Below, piece after piece: positions 1 to 9,118 of a stretch of 64,000 nt of DNA. The DNA is from HGM04593 sp045646845. Its GTDB lineage: Bacteria; Bacteroidota; Bacteroidia; Bacteroidales; Bacteroidaceae. The translations under genes and the position numbers were made by a program. Within the stretch, counting starts at the first letter, position 1; each line of letters starts with the position of its first letter. The notes beneath the pieces are model-generated. The model did not search any database. It was not told the origin of the DNA and worked only from the letters and a program-made list of their open reading frames with translations. The stretch covers positions 1 through 64,000 of the forward strand of contig JAZRLO010000029.1 of assembly GCA_045646845.1 (NCBI GenBank), written 5' to 3'.

Positions 1-185
1 TAGATACACTGCCTACGGCGATTTTGCAAACACTCGTTGTAAAAACTTCAAGTAAACTTGGTTTTAACTCGTTTAGTTGCAAAATTCGCTTTGCTCAGTA
101 TGACAAACAATATTTGGGTCAACTGCTATATTATTGCCAAATTTTTATCGGACACCAATATAATTGAATAGAACTATTATTATAG

Positions 186-216
186 CATCAGCACTGCGCA
201 GTGCTGATGTTTTTTT
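186..216 (+). terminator. Rho-independent terminator
   Basis: A 10-bp perfect stem (CATCAGCACT / AGTGCTGATG) closes a GCGC loop and is followed directly by seven T. It would end a plus-strand transcript entering from the left edge. Confidence 0.8.
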
Positions 217-291
217 AATGCTCCGCTCCGCTTCACGCGCAGTAAAAGAAAAAACAAAAAGAATGACTCAAAAGTTATTATACAAAGAATA

Positions 292-323
292 CAATCCCCG
301 CTAGAGTGCTCTAGCGGGGATTG
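292..323 (-). terminator. Terminator hairpin of the lipoprotein operon
   Basis: A 15-bp perfect inverted repeat (CAATCCCCGCTAGAG and its complement) lies 57 nt downstream of the stop codon at 380. On the minus strand it is followed by a T-rich tract. It most likely ends the three-gene lipoprotein operon. Confidence 0.7.
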
Positions 324-379
324 CTTGTTCAAAAACAGGGCTTTGGATCATCCTCTTTATAAGTCCGGTTGACGGTTGT

Positions 380-1279
380 TTACTGGGCAGCTTCCACCAT
401 TTGGCGTGCTCGTTCAATGTGGCTGTAATCTTCCTTTACATCAAAGGCATTATAAACGCTGCTGTAGCCGCTATGTACTACAACATCCTCCCAGTCGCCG
501 AGGTTCTGGCCTGCCAATGTCGGACGCATCAGTGAAATAATCTTCTTGATGGATTCATCATCGCCTGCACTGATTGCCTGTGACAGGAGGTTGATACATC
601 CGTTATTCAAATTTTCTACAGCATTGTTGTAATTAGTGTAACTCTCATCCAACTCGCCGTAATGGTCGCTTTTCTGCAGGCCCAATGCCGGTCTAGGCGG
701 AATATTTAGTCTGGAGAGTTCCTGCAGGTCTGTTCTGATTTTTTTCAATATATCTTTGCGGTATTTTGAAAAATGTTTCTCAGCATCTGCCTCATCCATG
801 AATTCATTTACAAAGTCAGCAACTTCAAGGTTCGACAGCAGGCTTGGGTCCTTTCTAAGGCAAAGGTCAACTATCTCTATCATCTCCTTGTTTATAGCGG
901 CTTGTATGACTCTCTCGTCAGGGGTGAGACCTGCGCGGATGAGATTGTCTGCCAAATAACTGTCACCGCTGGAGATTGCGACTTCTGCAACGTCGTTCAT
1001 GTTCGGAATCAAGTTGCTCTCGTATGTGTTGTAAAGGAAAAGTATGCGGTTTGCATTGTCTTTGTCAAGATTGGCAAGCAACTTGTATATCTCTTTTTCG
1101 TTGACATAGTTGATGCCCTCTGCGTAAGCCTCATTGTTGGTTCCGAGTCCTTCTACAATTTCCCTGGCCTCATCAAAGTCACCATCGTTGCAGGCGTCAA
1201 TGTACTGTTGCTTGGGGTCGCTGCATGATGTGAATACGCAGCTTATGGCTGTAATTGCCAAAAAGAAGTGTCTTTTCAT
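380..1279 (-). CDS. Lipoprotein with ankyrin-like helical repeats, unknown function
   Basis: A 299-aa predicted lipoprotein. The signal peptide ends in a lipobox (VFTSC, Cys19), so it should be anchored in the envelope. After a short linker the chain is helical and acidic. Roughly residues 30-170 look like degenerate ankyrin-type repeats (for example the stretch around 'LIRAGLTPDERVIQAA'), usually protein-binding scaffolds. I chose the ATG at 1279 because the longer frame would add 19 residues before the signal peptide and overlap the preceding gene. It is the last gene of an operon with the two lipoproteins upstream (31-nt gap), and a hairpin at 292-323 follows. The function is not known; the repeat assignment is inferred by eye. 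Confidence 0.7.
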   Translation of the reverse strand: MKRHFFLAITAISCVFTSCSDPKQQYIDACNDGDFDEAREIVEGLGTNNEAYAEGINYVNEKEIYKLLANLDKDNANRILFLYNTYESNLIPNMNDVAEVAISSGDSYLADNLIRAGLTPDERVIQAAINKEMIEIVDLCLRKDPSLLSNLEVADFVNEFMDEADAEKHFSKYRKDILKKIRTDLQELSRLNIPPRPALGLQKSDHYGELDESYTNYNNAVENLNNGCINLLSQAISAGDDESIKKIISLMRPTLAGQNLGDWEDVVVHSGYSSVYNAFDVKEDYSHIERARQMVEAAQ

Positions 1280-1310
1280 CTTTGTCGTATTTTTTTGTTG
1301 AACATTTGGT

Positions 1311-2543
1311 TTAATCTGCGTTTGTAGCCATACCAATCAAATTGTTTATTAAATTGAAGCCGCCATCCCACAGTTTTCCCAATCCCAGAAAACCTCCTGT
1401 ATTGGCATTGGCTTTACCTGTGGCTTCGGCTTCTGCAACTTTTACTCTTGTCTCAGCATCCAGTTCTGCTATCGCAAGTTCTGATTGGCTATTTATTTGT
1501 GCCAATGTGGCCTGTGCTTCGTAGGGGGCTTTTATCTTGGCAATCTCAAGTCGCTCAAGTTCAAGTCTCATGGAATCTGCTGCGGCGCGGTCCTCCAGGG
1601 CGCGCTCGCGGTCTAGTTTGTCCTTGCGTGTCGCCTCTACGGTCTCGGCATATTTTGCGAAGAGTCCTGTGGCTTCCTCGTAAACTTCGGATGTTTGGGG
1701 TATGAGACTGTAAAAGGCTGCAACGCTGGGCGAGTACTCGCCATTGGCTGCTGTAATGGCATCCTTCATTTTGGCAAGCAGTTCGGCCGATTTTGATTTG
1801 AACATAAGGTCGCTGATAATTGCATTCTGCTCAGTAGCATACTCAAATGTGGATGACTGCGCCGGTACACTTGACAGGATTGCCATAGCAAGTGCGTAGT
1901 CGTGTTTGGCAATGGCATTGTTAATGGCATTCTTTACGTTGCTCTCATTGTTGTACCACTCCATGGCTCTTTCACTTGCTTTGCTGAACATTGTCTGCAG
2001 TGCAGGGGTGCTCTTCAATTCGTCAAAGGCCTGTGAAGTTGCAAGTCTTTCGTTGCTGCCTACACCGGTAAGTGTAACGGAAGATGACGCATATATATCG
2101 TCCGTGATGAAATTACCGCAATATATTGTGACGTTGAACTTTACAATAACCTTGTCCGATGCGGTGCTTGTCATTGCGCTCTCGGTTTTGTCAACCCGTA
2201 CAACAATTCCAAGTATGGGGTTGGTGCAAATACCGCCTACGCCGTTCTTTGCTGCAATGTTCATTATTTTCATTGCGATCTTCTCCGAGATTGCCGGGGT
2301 TACATCTTCTGTGACAGCAGGAGCGAGTACACTGAATTTTATGCCGTTGAATAAGAACTGTGAATCAATATCTCCCTCTGCCAAAGTTTTTTTCTTTGCT
2401 TCAATTGCTGCCTGACGTTCGGCATCGCTCATTGTTGTTGTGCTGGTCTTCTCCGGGTTGAATTTCTTTCCGCTGGTTGTAGCAGCGTTGTCGCATGATA
2501 CGAGTGCGGCGATCAACGCGGCCGTGTAGATCATTTTTTTCAT
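1311..2543 (-). CDS. Lipoprotein with C-terminal coiled coil, unknown function
   Basis: A 410-aa lipoprotein (lipobox LVSC, Cys17). A Thr/Ser-rich linker leads to an alpha/beta domain at about residues 55-190. A helical part follows, and a charged heptad-like stretch at about 280-375 (rich in E, R, A and K) looks like a coiled coil. The last 30 residues are Gly- and hydrophobic-rich and could be an amphipathic or membrane-touching tail. It starts 2 nt after the stop of the DUF6175-like gene and ends 31 nt before the ankyrin-like lipoprotein, so the three are almost certainly co-transcribed. I do not recognise a characterised family. Oligomerisation through the coiled coil is an inference. Confidence 0.75.
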   Translation of the reverse strand: MKKMIYTAALIAALVSCDNAATTSGKKFNPEKTSTTTMSDAERQAAIEAKKKTLAEGDIDSQFLFNGIKFSVLAPAVTEDVTPAISEKIAMKIMNIAAKNGVGGICTNPILGIVVRVDKTESAMTSTASDKVIVKFNVTIYCGNFITDDIYASSSVTLTGVGSNERLATSQAFDELKSTPALQTMFSKASERAMEWYNNESNVKNAINNAIAKHDYALAMAILSSVPAQSSTFEYATEQNAIISDLMFKSKSAELLAKMKDAITAANGEYSPSVAAFYSLIPQTSEVYEEATGLFAKYAETVEATRKDKLDRERALEDRAAADSMRLELERLEIAKIKAPYEAQATLAQINSQSELAIAELDAETRVKVAEAEATGKANANTGGFLGLGKLWDGGFNLINNLIGMATNAD

Positions 2544-2545
2544 CT

Positions 2546-3565
2546 TTACATACCTTTAATGGTTAGAACTACCTCGCCCAAACCTTGTGAACGGTTCTCG
2601 GCACTCAATCCCAAGTTCTTCCTGAGATGTTTTTGCAGATCACGTGTCCAGTCATACACACCATACTGTGTGCCGTTGTCGTTCAGCACCTTTATGCGCA
2701 CATTGGTAAATGTGAGTTGGTTTGCGGTGTTTGTTTGCATCTTGTAGGCACCCTTTATGGTATTTGCTTTTATGTAATCGATGATGGCATCGGCGTATGT
2801 GTCACCTTCAATGTTTATGTCAGATAGATTCTGGTTGCTGTCGGCTGCAACGTTTATGCGCACGGTTATCTCGCGTCCACGTGTGAGGATGTCATTGAAA
2901 TATTTCTGAATGTCGCCCATCAGCGCAGGAATCTTATTTTTAAAGTCTGCCGATATTGTATTTATCACATCCTTGCCTTCCAGATTCTCTGAATTTACAC
3001 TTGCAATAACCTTGTTCGTGTAGGCGTCTATGGCATTGATAAGATAGCTAACCTTCTTGTCCGGGTTATTGCCGCTTGAATAGTCAGCCCTGGCATCATA
3101 ACTGAATTCCAGTACAATGTCAGGTGATACAGTCTGTAACAGACGTGTCTTGGAATCTTGGTTGAGGTTGTCCGCAATGTCCTCTGCACGCTGCGTGTCC
3201 AGGCTCTTGAGCGTCTGCTCAAAGTCGTTGAGCGGGAAGTCTTCATCAATGAATGACTGTTGTATCTTGGATACAATCATCTTGAAATCAGTGTTCTCAA
3301 GCAGGAATTTGTGATAGTTGCGCACGGTTCTCTGCTCTCCTTCAACTTTGCGTGAATTCAGACAATTTGCACTCTTGAGAAACTGGTCCGATGGAATTAC
3401 CATAATCTCAGGCTTTGCTTGAACAATAGCATTGACGTCGGTGCTCTCATGCTGCTCCATATTTCCCGTTGCTCCGTCGGCAAGTTTTCCTTCATGTGAT
3501 TTGCCTCCACAGGCGGCCACACTTGCAATCGCAAGACATAAAATAGGTAACTTGAATAAATTCAT
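2546..3565 (-). CDS. DUF6175-like lipoprotein
   Basis: A 339-aa lipoprotein (lipobox SVAAC, Cys19), first gene of a three-lipoprotein operon. The segment beginning 'KPEIMVIPSDQF', the 'FPLNDFEQTLKSLDTQ' block, and the later alpha/beta part ending in 'YDWTRDLQKHLRKNL' match what I remember of the Bacteroidales DUF6175 family, whose function is unknown. Residues 130-200 look like an alpha/beta unit of the sort seen in outer-membrane assembly lipoproteins, but that is only an impression. A possible promoter lies at 3599-3626. The family name is recalled, not searched. Confidence 0.75.
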   Translation of the reverse strand: MNLFKLPILCLAIASVAACGGKSHEGKLADGATGNMEQHESTDVNAIVQAKPEIMVIPSDQFLKSANCLNSRKVEGEQRTVRNYHKFLLENTDFKMIVSKIQQSFIDEDFPLNDFEQTLKSLDTQRAEDIADNLNQDSKTRLLQTVSPDIVLEFSYDARADYSSGNNPDKKVSYLINAIDAYTNKVIASVNSENLEGKDVINTISADFKNKIPALMGDIQKYFNDILTRGREITVRINVAADSNQNLSDINIEGDTYADAIIDYIKANTIKGAYKMQTNTANQLTFTNVRIKVLNDNGTQYGVYDWTRDLQKHLRKNLGLSAENRSQGLGEVVLTIKGM

Positions 3566-3598
3566 AGTACTTTTTGTTCTTTTTCAATATGTTTAACG

Positions 3599-3626
3599 CA
3601 AATATACATTTATTATATTAGGCAAA
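3599..3626 (-). promoter_or_regulatory. Possible promoter of the three-lipoprotein operon
   Basis: On the minus strand a TATATTTG (-7 type, 3599-3606) is preceded by TTTG (3623-3626). The spacing is 16 nt, shorter than the usual 19-21, so the -33 assignment is weak while the -7 element is a good match. It lies 33 nt upstream of the ATG. Confidence 0.4.
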
Positions 3627-3719
3627 AATAATACAAATTTTGAATATATGATATATAGTATAAGCGTTTTTAAGAAAGAAAACATTGTATTTGTGCAATG
3701 AGGGAGAAAAAGACTATAA

Positions 3720-3757
3720 ACTAAAAAGAACGAGATTGGGCCTGGCCCAATCTCGTT
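3720..3757 (-). terminator. Terminator after the dnaE-trxA operon
   Basis: A 13-bp perfect stem (AACGAGATTGGGC and its complement) with a 3-nt loop lies 19 nt after the stop at 3776. On the minus strand it is followed by TCTTTTTAG. It ends the dnaE-trxA-acidic protein transcript. Confidence 0.8.
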
Positions 3758-3775
3758 TAATGTAATGGTGGGGTA

Positions 3776-4099
3776 TTACTCCTCGTCGTCAATAATGCCG
3801 TTATAGGCCAACTCGCCCTCTACTATGAAGAACAGTTCTTCGGGGTGGAAGTCGCCGATGCCGTTCTTCTTGGCTTCCTTGGCAATGAATTCTGCAATGG
3901 CATTTATGTCTATATCTACATAATCGTCATCGTTGTCCAGAATACCGCTCTTGTCGTAGTAGTCATAGATGGTGTCGAGGAAGTAATAGAACTCGTCATC
4001 GCTGAACTTTTCCTTCAGGTCCTGGGGTAATCTCTCCTTGATGTACGTGATGGTCTTCTCGTCATCGAGATCTTCCATGTCGAATCCGTCGTTGTTCAT
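3776..4099 (-). CDS. Small acidic conserved protein downstream of trxA
   Basis: A 107-aa, very acidic cytoplasmic protein with no signal peptide or membrane segment. It is mostly helical, with Asp/Glu-rich ends and a middle part 'DEFYYFLDTIYDYYDKSG'. It begins 9 nt after the trxA stop, and a terminator follows, so it is the last gene of the dnaE-trxA operon. I believe this gene travels with trxA in related Bacteroidales, which points to a conserved but unknown role. No domain is recognised. Confidence 0.75.
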   Translation of the reverse strand: MNNDGFDMEDLDDEKTITYIKERLPQDLKEKFSDDEFYYFLDTIYDYYDKSGILDNDDDYVDIDINAIAEFIAKEAKKNGIGDFHPEELFFIVEGELAYNGIIDDEE

Positions 4100-4108
4100 G
4101 GTTGCCGA

Positions 4109-4423
4109 TTAAAGAAGTGCTTCGAACTTTGCCTGTACGTCGCCCTTTGACTTTGAGCCCACGAATTTGTCAACAATCTGTCCGCCCTTGATGAAGATTA
4201 CGGTAGGCACGTTGCGGATACCGTACTCCATTGTAAGGTCGTCAGCTTCCTCAATGTCGCACTTGCCTACGGCGATGCGGCCTTCGTACTCCTTTGACAA
4301 TTCGTCGATGATGGGAGCCAACTGCTTGCAGGGACCGCACCATGCTGCGCTGAAATCCAATACTATAGGCAACTCGGTTGCCATAAACTCCTTAGCATTC
4401 TCGTTTGTTACATTTACTGCCAT
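4109..4423 (-). CDS. trxA: Thioredoxin
   Basis: A 104-aa cytosolic thioredoxin that reduces protein disulfides (ribonucleotide reductase, peroxiredoxins and others) with electrons from thioredoxin reductase. The active site is W28-C29-G30-P31-C32 and the cis-proline is P73 in 'NVPTVIF'. There is no signal peptide and the length is standard. It follows dnaE by 17 nt and precedes the small acidic protein by 9 nt, suggesting one operon. Confidence 0.96.
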   Translation of the reverse strand: MAVNVTNENAKEFMATELPIVLDFSAAWCGPCKQLAPIIDELSKEYEGRIAVGKCDIEEADDLTMEYGIRNVPTVIFIKGGQIVDKFVGSKSKGDVQAKFEALL

Positions 4424-4440
4424 AGTTCTATTTTTTTAGG

Positions 4441-7400
4441 TTAATTGAAACTGTATTCTATGTTTTCCAAACTCTTTATATAGTCGATGAACTGTTGCTG
4501 AACCTCTATCTCGTGGCTTTTTGAGGCAAGTTCGAGTGTAAATTCCTGCTCATAGTCCTTTATCTTGAACATCAACTTGCTTTTGCCCGGATGGTTCTCG
4601 GCATAATCTATTATGGTGCTGTACAGTTCATCTGTCAGGGACATTATGTCGAATGTGAGTGTAAGGCTCTTTACCATGCTGTCTTTTATTTCCGGCATAA
4701 GTTCAATGCTGTCAACTACGAAATCAAACTTTGTTTGGTCCCATTTGCGCGGTTGGCAGCTACCTTTTATATAAAGGAAGTTGCCCGGGATGAAATAGTT
4801 CTGCTTCTTCATCCAGTCCTCTCCGAGGAAGAACAGCTCTGCAGTTCCAGAGAAGTCTTCGATTCGGGCTACTCCATAGGGGCTGCCTTTCTTCGTGAAG
4901 CCTGTGCGCGGCGGGTCGCTTACAACGCCGCCCAGTGTTATCTTGCGGCCTACGAGTGCCTGCATGTTTTCGACTTCTGCGGCCTTGGTGTTGCAGAACT
5001 CGTTAAGGATGAGCGCGTAGTCATCGAGCGGGTGCGCCGAAAGATAGATGCCAACGAGCTCTCTTTCACGGTTCAGACGTTCAAGGGTGCTCCAATTGTT
5101 TCCGACCGGAATCTCCGGCTTGGGAATCTCTGCCATTTCGGTGTCTCCGAATAGTGACGCGCCTGCATTCGCCTTGTCTGTCTGGTAAAGGTTGCCGTAC
5201 CTTACCAATGCCTCAATGAACTGTTCGCCCTTGCTGTTGACCCCGGCATACTGTTCTCTGGTTATTCCGCCGGGCAATTCGTCAAATGCGCCTGCGAATG
5301 CAAGGCATTCGAGGTTTTTCCTGTTGCAGGCCGTTAGATTCACGCGCTCTACAAAATCGAATATGCTGGTGAACGGTCCGTTTGCTTCGCGTTCGTCAAT
5401 GATGCACTGTACGGCATTCTCGCCGACTCCCTTGACTGCGCACAGCCCGAAACGTACGTCGCCGGCCTTGTTTACGCTGAACTTGCGGCGTGACTCGTTG
5501 ACGTCGGGGCCAAGGACGTTTATGCCCATGCTCTTGCATTCCTGCATGAGCTTTGTGATTTCTGTTATCTTGTCAAGGTTGCGGCTCATGGCTCCGGCCA
5601 TATATTGCGACGGATAATTAGCCTTTAGGTATGCTGTCTGGTATGCTACCCATGAGTAGCAGGTGGCATGTGACTTGTTGAATGCGTATGACGCGAACTT
5701 CTCCCAGTCGGCCCATATCTTTTCCAGAATCTTTTCGTCGTGACCGTTGTTCTTTCCGCCATTGATGAACTTTGGTTTCAGTTCATCCAGCTTTGCCTTG
5801 AGCTTCTTTCCCATGGCTTTTCGCAGGGTGTCGCTCTCGCCTCGCGTGAAGTCGGCGAGGAGACGCGACAGAAGCATCACCTGCTCCTGATATACGGTGA
5901 TTCCGTATGTGTCTTTCAGGTATTTCTCCATGCAGGGGATGTCGTACTGTACAAGAGCGGGGTTGTGTTTGCGCTCAATAAAGTCCGGTATGTAGTCCAT
6001 AGGTCCCGGGCGGTAGAGGGCGTTCATGGCGATGAGGTCCTCGAATGTGCTCGGCTTGAGCTCGCGCAGGTACTTCTGCATACCCGGTGACTCGAACTGG
6101 AATGTGCCGATGGTGTTTCCGTTGCAATAGAGCTCGTATGTCTTCGGGTCGTCAATGGGAATGGTGTCGATGTCAACCTCTATCTTCAGGCTCTGCCTTA
6201 TGTTCTCAAGTGCCTCCTTGATGACAGAGAGTGTCTTGAGGCCAAGGAAGTCCATCTTTATGAGTCCGGTCTCTTCTATGACGCTGCCTTCATATTGCGT
6301 TACAAGCATCTTCTCGCCGGTCTCTTTGTCTTCGGCGATGCTGATGGGGACGTGGTCCGTGATGTCGTCCCTGCATATGATTGTACCGCAGGCATGTACG
6401 CCAGTGTTGCGCACGTTACCCTCGAGCATCTTTGCATATTTGATTGTGTCGCGCAGGATGGGGTCGGGTGACGCTTCGGCCTCGCGCAGTTCGGGCACGG
6501 CCTGTATCGCGTTCGGGAGGTTCATCTTCATGCCGTCCGGCAAACGGTCGGGGATGGCCTTGCATAGTTTGTTCGATATGTCCAGCGGCAGTTTCTGTAC
6601 GCGCGCGACATCTTTTATTGCAAGCTTTGTGGCCATTGTGCCGTATGTGATGATGTGGGCGACCTTCTCTTGTCCGTATTTTTCAGTTACCCAGTTGAGC
6701 ACTCTGCCTCGGCCGTCATCGTCAAAATCGACATCGATATCGGGGAGCGATATTCGGTCGGGGTTGAGGAAACGCTCAAACAGCAGGTCGTATTTGATGG
6801 GATCGACCCTGGTTATCCCCAGGCAGTAAGCGACTACGCTTCCGGCGGCCGAACCACGGCCGGGGCCTACCGATACACCCAGCTCTTCGCGAGCCGCCTT
6901 TATGAAATCCTGCACTATGAGGAAGTAACCGGGGAAACCCATGGTCTTCATGATGTGCAGTTCGAAGTCTATGCGGTCGGTGAGCTCTTCGGTGAATGGT
7001 TCCGGGTAGCACTTCTTTGCTCCGTCGTAGGTTATTTTGCGCAGGTAGTCGCCTTCGAGTTTTATTCGGTAGAGCTTGTCGTATCCTCCAAGTTTCTTTA
7101 TCTTCTTTTCGCCCTCTTCCTGAGACATGACGACATTTCCTTTCTCGTCGCGCGTGAATTCATTGAAAAGGTCCTCGTGTGTGATGGTTTTGCGGTACCC
7201 CTCTTCGGTGCCGAACTCTTCGGGTATGGCGAAGTTCGGCATGATAGGTGCATTGTCGATGGTGTAGTATTCCACCTTGTCGCAAATCTCCACTGTGTTT
7301 GCCATTGCTTCCGGCACGTCGCTGAACATCTCCCACATCTCGGCTTTGGTCTTCATCCATTCCTGTTTCGAGTAGAGCATGCGGTTGGGGTCGTCAAGGT

Positions 7401-8136
7401 CCCTGCCTGTGCTGAGGCAGATGAGACGGTCGTGAGCCTCGGCATTCTCCTCGTCAACGAAATGTACGTCATTGGAGCAGATGAGCTTGACACCGCACTT
7501 CTTGCTAAGTTCAATTATGTGCTTGTTCACCTCGACCTGCAGCGGATAGACTTCGTGGTTGGCACGCTCTACCGTAGCCTTGTGCAGTTGCAGTTCAAGG
7601 TAGTAGTCGTCACCGAAAAGGTTCTTGAACCACATGACGGTCTCTTCGGCCTTGTCGAGTTGTCCGTTCTTTATGAGTTGTGGAACTTCGCCGCCGAGAC
7701 ATGCCGAGCAGCATATTATGCCTTCGTGGTATTTCTCAATTTCGGCTTTGTCTGTGCGCGGGTTGTAGTAGTAGCCCTCGCTCCAGGCCTTCGAAACGAT
7801 CTTTACAAGGTTGTGGTAGCCTTTTTTGTTCTTTGCCAACAGGATGAGGTGATGGCCGCGCATATCCTCCTTCAGCTCTTTGTTGAAGAGCCTGCGTTCC
7901 GCTACATATACCTCGCATCCGATAATCGGCTTGAACTTCTGCTCTTCGCTTTTTTTGCCGTTCAGTTTGTTCACATAGTTGAAGAACTCTTTCACGCCCA
8001 TCATGTTTCCGTGGTCGGTAAGGGCAATGCCTTTCATGCCGTCGGCTATAGCCTTGTCAACAAGCTTCATTATGGCAGCCTGTCCGTCGAGTATCGAGTA
8101 TTGCGAGTGAACGTGTAGGTGAACAAAATCCTGCAT
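4441..8136 (-). CDS. dnaE: DNA polymerase III alpha subunit
   Basis: The 1231-aa catalytic subunit of the replicative polymerase. The N-terminal PHP domain starts at 'FVHLHVHSQYSILDG' (residues 4-18). The palm domain carries the catalytic aspartates in 'PDIDVDFDDDGR' (D466, D468) and D629 in 'KMDFLGLKTL'. Helix-hairpin-helix and OB-fold parts follow in the last 400 residues, where 'GGVVSDPPRTGFTKKG' begins the OB fold. The length is normal for Bacteroidetes DnaE. It is the first gene of an operon with trxA and a small acidic protein, and is divergent from psd. No clear TAnnTTTG promoter was found for it in 8137-8356. Confidence 0.97.
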   Translation of the reverse strand: MQDFVHLHVHSQYSILDGQAAIMKLVDKAIADGMKGIALTDHGNMMGVKEFFNYVNKLNGKKSEEQKFKPIIGCEVYVAERRLFNKELKEDMRGHHLILLAKNKKGYHNLVKIVSKAWSEGYYYNPRTDKAEIEKYHEGIICCSACLGGEVPQLIKNGQLDKAEETVMWFKNLFGDDYYLELQLHKATVERANHEVYPLQVEVNKHIIELSKKCGVKLICSNDVHFVDEENAEAHDRLICLSTGRDLDDPNRMLYSKQEWMKTKAEMWEMFSDVPEAMANTVEICDKVEYYTIDNAPIMPNFAIPEEFGTEEGYRKTITHEDLFNEFTRDEKGNVVMSQEEGEKKIKKLGGYDKLYRIKLEGDYLRKITYDGAKKCYPEPFTEELTDRIDFELHIMKTMGFPGYFLIVQDFIKAAREELGVSVGPGRGSAAGSVVAYCLGITRVDPIKYDLLFERFLNPDRISLPDIDVDFDDDGRGRVLNWVTEKYGQEKVAHIITYGTMATKLAIKDVARVQKLPLDISNKLCKAIPDRLPDGMKMNLPNAIQAVPELREAEASPDPILRDTIKYAKMLEGNVRNTGVHACGTIICRDDITDHVPISIAEDKETGEKMLVTQYEGSVIEETGLIKMDFLGLKTLSVIKEALENIRQSLKIEVDIDTIPIDDPKTYELYCNGNTIGTFQFESPGMQKYLRELKPSTFEDLIAMNALYRPGPMDYIPDFIERKHNPALVQYDIPCMEKYLKDTYGITVYQEQVMLLSRLLADFTRGESDTLRKAMGKKLKAKLDELKPKFINGGKNNGHDEKILEKIWADWEKFASYAFNKSHATCYSWVAYQTAYLKANYPSQYMAGAMSRNLDKITEITKLMQECKSMGINVLGPDVNESRRKFSVNKAGDVRFGLCAVKGVGENAVQCIIDEREANGPFTSIFDFVERVNLTACNRKNLECLAFAGAFDELPGGITREQYAGVNSKGEQFIEALVRYGNLYQTDKANAGASLFGDTEMAEIPKPEIPVGNNWSTLERLNRERELVGIYLSAHPLDDYALILNEFCNTKAAEVENMQALVGRKITLGGVVSDPPRTGFTKKGSPYGVARIEDFSGTAELFFLGEDWMKKQNYFIPGNFLYIKGSCQPRKWDQTKFDFVVDSIELMPEIKDSMVKSLTLTFDIMSLTDELYSTIIDYAENHPGKSKLMFKIKDYEQEFTLELASKSHEIEVQQQFIDYIKSLENIEYSFN

Positions 8137-8356
8137 ATGGCGTTTTTTCTATTTGTCTTTACGTGTACTATCCCTGTGATGTGGAACATTAGTTCCATAA
8201 TCCCGGAATTTGTTGATAAAGATAATACCTTTTGTTCATATGTGCCATTCTTTTCTGCAAAAAGTTTTCAACATTGCAGATGCCTTGCCGCTTGTTGTAT
8301 TTTTTAACAAAATTTGAGGGATATTTGTTTATCAAGGCTCTTTTTGCCTTTTTTTG

Positions 8357-8387
8357 TTTGCCGTTTAATAAATTATTCCTATTTTTG
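8357..8387 (+). promoter_or_regulatory. Bacteroidetes-type promoter of psd-pssA
   Basis: TTTG (8357-8360), 19 nt, TATTTTTG (8380-8387) is an exact match to the Bacteroidetes sigma-ABfr consensus. The ATG of psd is 26 nt further on. Confidence 0.75.
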
Positions 8388-8412
8388 TGAAACGATATGT
8401 AGATTGTAATCT

Positions 8413-9117
8413 ATGAAAAAATTCAAAAGAATCAGGAAACTGAAGGATTATAGAATCCACAGTGAAGGTACGGGCATTCTTATAGGCTCGTTTGTGCTTT
8501 TTGCGGCAATTCTTTTCCCAATGTGGTATTTCTTGCCAGGTCTTCGTTTGCTGAATATAGGCCTGACGGCTGTTCTGGCTGTGCTTTATGCACTGATGGT
8601 GAACTTTTTCCGTAGCCCCAAGAGAATATTTCCGGGTGATGTCGAGAATGTGGTAGTGGCTCCAGCCGACGGAAAGGTTGTTGTTATAGAAAAGGTGTTT
8701 GAACCTGACCACTTCAAGGATGAAAGGATTCAGGTCTCCATTTTCATGAGTCCCATGAACGTGCATGCCAACTGGTATCCGGTTGACGGTGTGGTGGTGC
8801 GTGCGGAACATCAGAAAGGAAAGTTCCATAAGGCATGGCTCCCGAAGGCAAGCACTGAGAACGAGCGTTCGCTTGTGGTGATAAGGATGGAGGACGGGCG
8901 CGAGATTCTTGTCCGCCAGATTGCAGGTGCCATGGCGCGCCGTATCGTTACATATGCGGCAGCCGGCGAGGAGTGTTTCATCGACCAGCATATGGGCTTC
9001 ATAAAATTCGGTTCGCGTGTTGACCTTTATTTGCCGCTGGATGCCGACATCAAGGTACAGTTGAACCAGAAGACCGTAGGAAACGAAACTGTAGTAGCAA
9101 ACCTGAATACAAAGTGA
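8413..9117 (+). CDS. psd: Phosphatidylserine decarboxylase proenzyme
   Basis: A 234-aa membrane enzyme that converts phosphatidylserine to phosphatidylethanolamine. Two hydrophobic helices lie near the N-terminus (about residues 20-65). The self-cleavage site is G200-S201 in 'IKFGSRVD'; the serine becomes the pyruvoyl cofactor of the small alpha chain. The short length and GS site fit the compact Psd class found in Bacteroidetes. The next gene, pssA, makes its substrate and starts 1 nt after its stop, so the two steps are coupled. A good promoter lies at 8357-8387. Confidence 0.94.
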   Translation: MKKFKRIRKLKDYRIHSEGTGILIGSFVLFAAILFPMWYFLPGLRLLNIGLTAVLAVLYALMVNFFRSPKRIFPGDVENVVVAPADGKVVVIEKVFEPDHFKDERIQVSIFMSPMNVHANWYPVDGVVVRAEHQKGKFHKAWLPKASTENERSLVVIRMEDGREILVRQIAGAMARRIVTYAAAGEECFIDQHMGFIKFGSRVDLYLPLDADIKVQLNQKTVGNETVVANLNTK

Positions 9118-9118
9118 T

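Larger units (their letters stand above)
1..379. other. Intergenic region at left edge
   Basis: No gene can be supported here. The first 180 bases are AT-rich and hold only a 23-codon ATG frame (100-171) without a recognisable product. It is followed by a clear plus-strand terminator (186-216), so the region probably contains the 3' end of a transcript that starts outside the window. A second hairpin (292-323) belongs to the minus-strand operon that ends at 380. Confidence 0.5.

Noticed and set aside
100..171. 23-codon ATG frame near the left edge
   Set aside because: Too short, no recognisable sequence or ribosome-binding context; the region is probably the untranslated 3' end of an upstream transcript.
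6655..8118. Long plus-strand open frame of 487 codons opposite dnaE
   Set aside because: It is antisense to a complete, well-conserved dnaE and reads as a Val/Leu/Phe-rich shadow without domains.
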